A program made the translations under genes and the position numbers. Below the pieces are notes generated by a model that did not search any database, had not been told where the DNA came from, and saw nothing but the letters and a program-made list of their open reading frames with translations. Below are positions 58,369 to 64,000 of a DNA stretch of 64,000 bases, one piece after another. This DNA is from Bythopirellula polymerisocia (lineage in GTDB: Bacteria > Planctomycetota > Planctomycetia > Pirellulales > Lacipirellulaceae): positions 496,001 through 560,000 of the forward strand of contig NZ_SJPS01000001.1 in the NCBI RefSeq assembly GCF_007860015.1. Direction: 5' to 3'. Positions within the stretch are counted from its first letter, which is position 1. The number at the start of each line of letters is the position of its first letter.

Positions 58369-58902
58369 ATGCGTCATGTCTTGTCTGCCCTAGTGCAGAA
58401 CGTGCCAGGTGTGCTGGCCCACGTCGCGGGCATGTTTTCCTCGCGCGGCTACAACATTGACAGCCTTGCTGTGGGGGAGACTGAAGACCCTCATCTCTCG
58501 CGGATGACCTTTGTGGTCGTCGGTGACGATAGCGTGCTGGAGCAAGTCCGCAAGCAACTTGAGAAAATCGTCACCGTCGTGCGGGTGGACGATATCAGTT
58601 CCCAGGAATTTGTGGAACGCGATCTGATGCTGCTCAAGGTGCGGGCCGAGGGTGACAAGCGGACCGAGATCGGCGAGCTTTGCCAAATCTTCCGTGGCCG
58701 CATTGTGGATGTCGCGCCGGATCAGGTGATCGTCGAGATATCCGGGCAAGAGAAGAAGATCCAGGCATTTATCGAACTGATGCGACCTTTTGGGATTCTC
58801 GAATTGGTGCGTACCGGTCGCATCGCCATGGTCCGCGGCTTGAGCGAATTGTCCAATGAAATGGGATCGATCCACGCGGTTGCCAGCGAAGAGAGCAGTT
58901 AA
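58369..58902 (+). CDS. ilvH: acetolactate synthase small (regulatory) subunit
   Basis: 177 residues: an ACT domain (MRHVLSALVQNVPGVLAHVAGMF, SRGYNIDSLAVGETEDP, the valine-binding loop) and a second C-terminal ACT-like part (RGRIVDVAPDQVIVEISG). IlvH regulates the catalytic subunit and gives feedback inhibition by valine. The ATG at 58369 has GGAG 10 bases upstream; an in-frame start at 58261 adds 36 non-family residues. No ilvB is next to it; ilvC follows. Confidence 0.93.
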   Translation: MRHVLSALVQNVPGVLAHVAGMFSSRGYNIDSLAVGETEDPHLSRMTFVVVGDDSVLEQVRKQLEKIVTVVRVDDISSQEFVERDLMLLKVRAEGDKRTEIGELCQIFRGRIVDVAPDQVIVEISGQEKKIQAFIELMRPFGILELVRTGRIAMVRGLSELSNEMGSIHAVASEESS

Positions 58903-59023
58903 GATATTGACCGCGGATGAACACTGATTGGGCGGATAGACGCGAATTAAATGTTTGTACAGGAGATAACAAAGGCAACTGAGTTACGAGGCAATACCGG
59001 GATAACGAAGAGATTCAACGTAA

Positions 59024-59153
59024 AGGCCGCTGAGGCGCTGAGGATTGCGGAGAACACGAATCTCGGCGCCTATGTGTTTTCAAGTTTCGATTCAGAATTC
59101 TTAGTGAGACTGAATCTGCGCTGATCCGCTAAATCAGCGTTCCTCAGCGGCCT
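59024..59153. repeat. inverted repeat in the ilvH-ilvC spacer
   Basis: AGGCCGCTGAG (59024-59034) and CTCAGCGGCCT (59143-59153) are perfect complements 108 bases apart. Within this lies a second weaker pair (GGCGCTGAGGATTGCGGAG / TGATCCGCTAAATCAGCG). The region 58903-59217 is a 315-base spacer with no gene. Upstream of it lies CCGCGGATGAACAC, similar to the spacer at 11299. It may be a dispersed repeat or a leader of ilvC. Confidence 0.5.
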
Positions 59154-59217
59154 ATTTCTTCCCTAAACCAATTGAACAATCAACATTCTCTAGACTTAAG
59201 AAACAGGAAACTACCAC

Positions 59218-60222
59218 ATGGCCGCTACTATTTATTACGACAAAGACGCCGACATCAAAGCCTTGGCGGGGAAGACTGTGGCGATTATTGGCTACGGCTC
59301 TCAGGGGCATGCTCATGCCCAGAACCTGCGCGACAGTGGCGTGAATGTGGTTGTCGGCCAGCGTCCTGGTGGCCCCAATTATGAGTTGGCCGTGAGTCAT
59401 GGATTCAAGCCTGTATCGGCAGAAGAAGCGGCCAAGCAGGGGGACGTGGTCAATATCCTATTGCCCGATGAAGTGCAGGCCGACGTGTATCGCAATTCGA
59501 TCCGCGATAATCTGTCGCCGGGCAATATCTTGATGTGTTCGCACGGATTTAATGTTCACTTTGGTCAGGTGGTTGCCCCAAAGGGGGTTGATCTTCTGCT
59601 GGTAGCCCCCAAGGGTCCCGGGCACTTGGTCCGTAGTGAATTTGTCGCAGGGGGTGGCGTTCCCTGTCTGATTGCACTGGGTGATGGTGCCAGCGAAGAA
59701 ACTTTCAAGATCGGCATGGCCTACGCCAAGGGAATCGGTGGCACGCGCGGCGGAGTGATCCGCACCACGTTTGCCGAGGAGACCGAGACCGACCTGTTTG
59801 GCGAGCAGGCGGTACTCTGTGGCGGTGCGGCGGCCCTGGTGAAGGCTGGTTACGAAACGCTGGTTGAAGCCGGCTACCAACCCGAGATGGCCTATTTTGA
59901 GTGCATGCACGAGCTGAAGCTGATCGTTGACCTGTTCTACCAGGGAGGCCTCAACTACATGCGTTATAGCGTATCGAACACGGCCGAGTACGGCGACTAC
60001 ACCCGCGGCCCGCGAATCGTCACTGACGAAACCAAGGCCGAGATGAAGAAGATACTCACCGAGATCCAGAACGGCGAATTTGCCCGCCAGTGGATTTTGG
60101 AAAACAAGGCAGGCGCCCCCGCCTTCAAGGCCGTGCGTCGCCGCGAGCGGAATCATCCCGTCGAGCAAGTGGGGAAAGAACTGCGGAAGATGATGTCTTG
60201 GATTGAGGAGAAGGAAGTTTAG
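59218..60222 (+). CDS. ilvC: ketol-acid reductoisomerase
   Basis: 334 residues, class I (short) enzyme for isoleucine, valine and leucine synthesis; it isomerises and reduces acetolactate with NADPH. The NAD(P) motif is [15 protein letters not shown]; the metal/catalytic stretch includes [15 protein letters not shown] and YTRGPRIV. The position after ilvH fits a branched-chain amino acid cluster without ilvB. A hairpin terminator follows. Confidence 0.97.
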   Translation: MAATIYYDKDADIKALAGKTVAIIGYGSQGHAHAQNLRDSGVNVVVGQRPGGPNYELAVSHGFKPVSAEEAAKQGDVVNILLPDEVQADVYRNSIRDNLSPGNILMCSHGFNVHFGQVVAPKGVDLLLVAPKGPGHLVRSEFVAGGGVPCLIALGDGASEETFKIGMAYAKGIGGTRGGVIRTTFAEETETDLFGEQAVLCGGAAALVKAGYETLVEAGYQPEMAYFECMHELKLIVDLFYQGGLNYMRYSVSNTAEYGDYTRGPRIVTDETKAEMKKILTEIQNGEFARQWILENKAGAPAFKAVRRRERNHPVEQVGKELRKMMSWIEEKEV

Positions 60223-60255
60223 GTCTCGTCACTTCCAAAAAAGATTCACAGCTGC

Positions 60256-60285
60256 AACGCCCAGGGATTGCCATCCCTGGGCGTT
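60256..60285. terminator. palindrome after ilvC (family A hairpin)
   Basis: AACGCCCAGGGAT (60256-60268) and ATCCCTGGGCGTT (60273-60285) form a perfect 13-bp stem with loop TGCC, between convergent ilvC and the HPF-like gene. The same hairpin type, with 26 of 31 bases equal, follows the HAD gene at 62261. Confidence 0.75.
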
Positions 60286-60308
60286 GGCGCATCACACTCG
60301 GCTCTCAC

Positions 60309-60668
60309 TTAGAGATTTTCGTCCACCTCAGGATAATCTCGAACTTTCCTACGAGGGTCTTTTATTCGATCAAATTCGCTAGCGAGCTTTTTTTCGAGTT
60401 TTGTGATCGCTCCGTCCAAGGCACGATCAACCGAGTCGGATTCTGCCGTCACGGAGAGAGGCTGTCGCCCAGAGATTCGGGCTTCCATGACGCAACGCTT
60501 GTCGTTGGCCCCAGACTTGGTGCCACTGTTTTGATCAGAGAGATGAACTTCTACTCTTGTTATTTGCTTTAAGAAACGATCAAGGGCCGATTCTACGAGA
60601 GACTCAACATAGCCTGTGAGTTTCGCATTGCCTTCGATGTGGTTGTCGGTACTGAGGTTGATTTGCAT
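60309..60668 (-). CDS. ribosome hibernation promoting factor-like protein
   Basis: 119 residues from the ATG at 60668, which has GGAGAG about 7 bases upstream. Pattern of HPF/YfiA: MQINLSTDNHIEGNAKLTGYVE, CVMEARISGRQPLSVTAESD, YAALDGAITKLEKKL-type end (VDRALDGAITKLEKKL). It would dimerise or shut down ribosomes in stationary phase. The C-terminal dimerisation part of long HPF is absent, so it is the short form. Confidence 0.8.
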   Translation of the reverse strand: MQINLSTDNHIEGNAKLTGYVESLVESALDRFLKQITRVEVHLSDQNSGTKSGANDKRCVMEARISGRQPLSVTAESDSVDRALDGAITKLEKKLASEFDRIKDPRRKVRDYPEVDENL

Positions 60669-60928
60669 ATTTTGCTCTCCGTTCAATAATTGTCGTATCA
60701 GAAAGGCCTTGCCGGTCGAGGCAACTGCAATCCCTACGCCTCCTACGTAAAGAATTACATCTTTGTTTTCTCAGGAGTTGCGATTCCAATATCTTTCATG
60801 ATAGAGACTATTTGTCACTTATCTATAGGCGGCGCGAGAGTAGCTCGTTGGGTATGTGCCTGTCGTATACGCCTATCAAGCATCCCAAAAAACTCCTGAT
60901 TAAATCGGATCTATAGAGTCCGTCAACT

Positions 60929-61504
60929 TTAGCCTCGATCTGGCAGATTCGCCAACACCGCATCCCAAGTTGCATGGGTTCGCAGCGATTCAACGACCAC
61001 TGGAAGCGGTTCAGCATAGATATCAGGCAATTCCTGCTCTCCATCTACCTGGATCGCGAAAGCAAGCCTCTCTTTCGGAGGAGTGAATTGGCCATCCACA
61101 TCTTCTCGATTTCCCCGGGCATCCATCCGGTACCATCCGATCCCGGGAAGTTCTACCGCATTGAGCCCATGCAGACAAAATGGCGCACCCGCGCCATTGA
61201 TGCTAAGGCGTTGGTAACAGAGTCCTGCCGGGAGCCCATTCGCCCTCAGCAATGCCGCCAGCAGATGGCTTTTCGCGTAGCAGTAACCGGTGCCTGCGGC
61301 GAGCACTTCTGACGCAGTACAGGTTACCGGATTGAGTTGGTAGTCGCTGCTGTGCTTGATTTCATCGCGAACCCATTCGAAACATCTTCGGGCCACGGCT
61401 AGCGGGTCGCGACACCCTTCGGCCAATTGTTCAGCGAGTTGCCGGACTGCCGGGGTTTGCCAATCAATGAGTTCGGTTGAAGCAAGATAGGGATTTATTG
61501 CCAT
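60929..61504 (-). CDS. transglutaminase-like (papain-fold) protein
   Basis: 191 residues. Core words: TASEVLAAGTGYCYAKSHLLAALLRA (catalytic Cys), FCLHGLNAVEL (His) and WYRMDARGN (Asp). This is the transglutaminase/protease-like fold of bacteria, which may act as a peptidase or amidase. No signal peptide. The 240-base gap to the HPF gene is empty. Confidence 0.82.
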   Translation of the reverse strand: MAINPYLASTELIDWQTPAVRQLAEQLAEGCRDPLAVARRCFEWVRDEIKHSSDYQLNPVTCTASEVLAAGTGYCYAKSHLLAALLRANGLPAGLCYQRLSINGAGAPFCLHGLNAVELPGIGWYRMDARGNREDVDGQFTPPKERLAFAIQVDGEQELPDIYAEPLPVVVESLRTHATWDAVLANLPDRG

Positions 61505-61651
61505 TTCGAGGTTAGTCGTGATGATTTGGAGAGATCGTACTTTCCTTACAGATGATTCTCAAGAGTATCAGGTTCACAGCAATTGGCTTAAATTGCTATA
61601 CTATCACCTCCACCAAAATAATTTCTCTCCCTGCGTACCCCCCCACCTGCC

Positions 61652-62245
61652 ATGCTCCCCATTCCTTCTGATACTGTCGCGCTGTTGTTCGATTGTGACG
61701 GCACACTTGCTGACACAATGACGCTCCACTACGAGGCGTGGCATGAGACACTGTTGCCGCATGGGGTGGATTGTCCGCGGGCACTCATCGACGACAATGC
61801 TGGGGTTCCTACCACCACGATAGTTGCGGAGGTGAATCGACTCTACGGCAAAACACTCGATGCCCAGCTGATCACGCACGAAAAAGAAACTCGTTTCCAC
61901 GAACGAATTCACTTGGCCCGCCCAGTGGAAGAGGTCCTGGCTACGGCACATGCCTATTTCGACAAGTTGCCAATGGCGGTCGTGTCGGGAGGAACTCGCG
62001 AAATGGTGCATGCGATCTTGAAGTGCATCGACGCGGAGTCCCTGTTTCCTGTTGTCATTACGGCCGACGATCCGGTGGCCCCCAAACCTTCGCCCGATGT
62101 GTTTGTCGAGGCAGCGCGAAGACTTGAGGTCGCGCCTGAGAAATGCCATGTGTTTGAGGATGGCGATCCAGGGATTGTCGCGGCCAAGGCTGCGGGGATG
62201 ACTTTCACTGACGTTCGCGTGGTGCTCAAGGCCAAGACTGGGTAG
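61652..62245 (+). CDS. HAD-family phosphatase, beta-phosphoglucomutase-like
   Basis: 197 residues with FDCDGTLADTM (motif I), VVSGGTREMV (motif II), KPSPDVF (motif III Lys) and HVFEDGDPGIVAAKAAGM (motif IV). The cap is the small alpha-helical C1 type, as in beta-phosphoglucomutase and phosphoglycolate phosphatase, so it may act on sugar phosphates. Substrate unknown. Confidence 0.88.
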   Translation: MLPIPSDTVALLFDCDGTLADTMTLHYEAWHETLLPHGVDCPRALIDDNAGVPTTTIVAEVNRLYGKTLDAQLITHEKETRFHERIHLARPVEEVLATAHAYFDKLPMAVVSGGTREMVHAILKCIDAESLFPVVITADDPVAPKPSPDVFVEAARRLEVAPEKCHVFEDGDPGIVAAKAAGMTFTDVRVVLKAKTG

Positions 62246-62260
62246 AAATTCATTTCAGTG

Positions 62261-62288
62261 ACGCTCGGGGATTGCAATCCCCGGGTGT
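62261..62288. terminator. palindrome after the HAD gene (family A hairpin)
   Basis: ACGCTCGGGGATTG (62261-62274) pairs with CAATCCCCGGGTGT (62275-62288), partly by G-T pairs; the perfect core is CGGGGATTG/CAATCCCCG. It lies between convergent HAD and MFS genes and shares 26 of 31 bases with the hairpin at 60256, one difference being a compensating pair change. Confidence 0.7.
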
Positions 62289-62295
62289 TGGCAAA

Positions 62296-63657
62296 CTACT
62301 CCGGTGGGATGCGGAGTTCGGTGGCTTCTTGGATGCCGGTGGCGATTTCGGGCAGGATCCCCTTTTTGCGGTAGATCGGTCGCAATTCTTCGCGGAGTTC
62401 TGGCAAAATGCGAAAGAACCAGATGCCGCCCAAGACACAGCCCATGCCCCCGATCGCGAGTGTCAGCGGGGCTCCCCACCGCTCAGCGATTGTGCCGGCC
62501 AGCAGGCTGCCAAAGGGGGCGGTGCCCATGAATGCCATCACGTAATAGCTCATGACTCGACCTCGTTTGTCCTCATCAACAATGGTTTGCAGCAGTGTGT
62601 TGCTGACCGCCAATTGAGTGATGAACCCCAGGCCGGTGACGACCAACAGCGGTATCGAGAGCCACAGTGAACGGCTCATCGCAAACAAAACGAGACCCGT
62701 ACCAAACATGATTGCGGCAAGCGGAATGTATTTGCCCAAGTGGAGCACAGACCTGCGTGCGGCAAGCACCAACGCACCGATGAGGGCACCGACTCCAGTG
62801 GCTGCCATCATTAGCCCGAGGGTGTTAGGTCCTCCTTCGAGCACCTTGTCAGCCATCACGGGCATCAACACGGTGTAGGGCATGCCCACCAGGCTCACCA
62901 GTGCCAGGAGCAACAAGATACTGCGGATCAGTCGCGACCGGGAAACATAGGTCCAGCCCTCGCTTAGCTCATGCCAGACGCGTTTTCCCTGGAAACTCTG
63001 GCGGGGTCGTGCCGTGATCTTGATGGCACACAACGACCCCAGCACCGCGATGTAGCTCACCGCGTCGGTCATAAAGCACCAGCCCTCTCCTACGGCGGCG
63101 ATCAGCATGCCGCCGATCGACGGCCCAATCAGCCGCGCGGCATTGACCATCGAGGAGTTCAGTGCAATCGCGTTCGACAAATCGTCCTTATCCTCGATCA
63201 ATTCTACCAGCAAGGACTGCCGAGTCGGCATGTCGAAGGCATTGATTAACCCCTGGAAGATGCTCAGGGCGACGACCTGCCAGATGGTGATCAGGTTCGT
63301 GAGAGTTAGCACGGCCAAGGCGAATGAGTGAACCATGGCAAGCACTTGCGTGAAGATTAGCAGGTGATGTTTGTTCGTGCGATCAATGAAGACCCCGGCA
63401 AACGGGGCCAGCAAGAAAGAAGGGAACTGACCGGCGAACCCCACGATCCCCAGCATGAGCGCGGACCCAGTAAGGCGATACACGAGCCACCCGGTGGCAA
63501 TACGCGTCATCCAGGTTCCGACGAGTGAAATACTTTGGCCGTAGAAGAAGAGGCGAAAATTGCGGTGCGCCAGCGCTCGCCCCATGTACGAAAGCCTAGA
63601 GTCGATAGCCGAGGGAGATGTCGCTTCCGCTTCCTTCGAAGTCGATGGTGAACTCAT
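62296..63657 (-). CDS. MFS transporter (enterobactin exporter EntS-like)
   Basis: 453 residues with about 12 membrane helices; N-terminal words ALAHRNFRLFFYGQSISLVGTWM and WLVYRLTGSALMLG are typical of the MFS-3/EntS drug exporter-like group. Other helices include GVGALIGALVLAAR and WLSIPLLVVTGLGFITQLAV. Substrate unknown; a Pro-Ser-rich start. It precedes the small gene at 63683, which lies 25 bases upstream of its start. Confidence 0.88.
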   Translation of the reverse strand: MSSPSTSKEAEATSPSAIDSRLSYMGRALAHRNFRLFFYGQSISLVGTWMTRIATGWLVYRLTGSALMLGIVGFAGQFPSFLLAPFAGVFIDRTNKHHLLIFTQVLAMVHSFALAVLTLTNLITIWQVVALSIFQGLINAFDMPTRQSLLVELIEDKDDLSNAIALNSSMVNAARLIGPSIGGMLIAAVGEGWCFMTDAVSYIAVLGSLCAIKITARPRQSFQGKRVWHELSEGWTYVSRSRLIRSILLLLALVSLVGMPYTVLMPVMADKVLEGGPNTLGLMMAATGVGALIGALVLAARRSVLHLGKYIPLAAIMFGTGLVLFAMSRSLWLSIPLLVVTGLGFITQLAVSNTLLQTIVDEDKRGRVMSYYVMAFMGTAPFGSLLAGTIAERWGAPLTLAIGGMGCVLGGIWFFRILPELREELRPIYRKKGILPEIATGIQEATELRIPPE

Positions 63658-63682
63658 GGGGATTGCTTAAAGCCGATTCGCC

Positions 63683-63928
63683 TCATTTGCCAGCGGACTT
63701 ATTTTCCCATTCGTTCAAACGTCCTTCAAGGTGGTCTAACGTCGCAGCGATCTGTTGCAGATAGCTGATGATAATCGCGTGCGTGTATTGTGCATCGATC
63801 CCGACAGGGGAGTCTTTCAGATTGATGTGCTCGATGATCTCAGCCAAGTCGGCCTTCGACTGCGACATGGGGTCGACGGACATGACTGAACTTCCTTGTG
63901 GGGAACCTGATGATGCAGCGTGGCTCAA
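63683..63928 (-). CDS. small protein of unknown function
   Basis: 81 residues, with a Ser-rich start and a helical part (LAEIIEHINLKDS, YTHAIIISYLQQIAATLDHLEGRLNEWENKS) that looks like a coiled coil. The real start may be Met16 or Met21. It lies 25 bases upstream of the MFS gene on the same strand. I do not recognise a family. The last 72 bases of the window hold nothing certain. Confidence 0.5.
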   Translation of the reverse strand: MSHAASSGSPQGSSVMSVDPMSQSKADLAEIIEHINLKDSPVGIDAQYTHAIIISYLQQIAATLDHLEGRLNEWENKSAGK

Positions 63929-64000
63929 TAGTCAGAGTCTTTGAGCGGTGGATTCATGAAATTGCGCATTATCTGAGATTCGTCATTCGCATTGTAGTCC

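Noticed and set aside
1..64000. tRNA genes, insertion sequences, prophage or restriction genes
   Set aside because: No T-loop words in the spacers, no transposase or integrase words in any frame, and no att-like repeats around the block at 12-27 kb.

Overview
The window reads as chromosomal DNA from a planctomycete, most likely of the order Pirellulales. The grounds are several secreted proteins ending in a PEP-CTERM anchor, two of them with dockerin-like Ca-binding repeats just before it; an RNA polymerase ECF sigma factor overlapping a Ser/Thr kinase by ATGA; a DUF4332-like protein; a YXWGXW-repeat protein; and a giant UvrA with four ABC modules. The family within the order cannot be settled from sequence alone. 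I see no tRNA, rRNA, CRISPR array, phage or insertion sequence.

Layout. 1-11 kb: an ECF sigma factor running off the left edge, a PEP-CTERM protein, the 2371-residue tandem UvrA, an SGNH hydrolase and two RNA methyltransferases. 12-27 kb: a stress and redox block. On the plus strand are a His-rich membrane peptide, glutamate decarboxylase, a zinc-ribbon membrane peptide, a membrane protein and an AI-2E-family transporter with a very large insert. Facing them on the minus strand is a likely transcription unit running FMN glutamate-synthase-like protein, NDH-2, PoxB-like pyruvate oxidase, NAD malic enzyme, an HPPD-like dioxygenase, a phytochelatin synthase and a ChaN/TIKI-like protein. A MarC protein diverges from its head. 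27-37 kb: two PEP-CTERM/dockerin proteins with a decayed dockerin fragment between them, an orphan ABC ATPase, dienelactone hydrolase, PlsC-like acyltransferase and DUF4332 protein. 37-45 kb: a gene-poor stretch with a strong terminator, the YXWGXW protein, then kdsD-kdsC-OstA/LptC-like, an LPS (Kdo supply and export) cluster whose two spacers carry matching AGAGGTTAG/CTAACCTCT inverted repeats, one of them an 11-copy heptamer touching the kdsC start codon. 45-55 kb: esterase, UDP-glucuronate decarboxylase, VanZ-like protein, tadA, a broken rmlB, a small secreted protein, the kinase/sigma pair, a decayed LVIVD-repeat gene and an FAD oxidoreductase. 55-64 kb: a normal-length UvrA, ilvH and ilvC, HPF-like factor, transglutaminase-like protein, HAD hydrolase, MFS transporter and a small unknown protein.

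How parts fit together. The NDH-2/PoxB/malic enzyme/FMN oxidoreductase unit would feed electrons to quinones or interconvert malate, pyruvate and acetate. Together with glutamate decarboxylase it resembles an acid or oxidative stress cassette, and the dioxygenase plus phytochelatin synthase at its end suggest a thiol or metal branch. Five of the convergent gene junctions carry a strong palindrome, probably a shared bidirectional terminator; two of these palindromes are related and show a compensating base-pair change.

Most interesting points: the tandem UvrA with a duplicated C-terminal domain and a degenerate UvrB-binding motif in its second half; the heptamer repeat in the LPS cluster; and the HPPD-like/phytochelatin synthase pair. 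All functional statements rest on motif recognition by eye; no database search was run.
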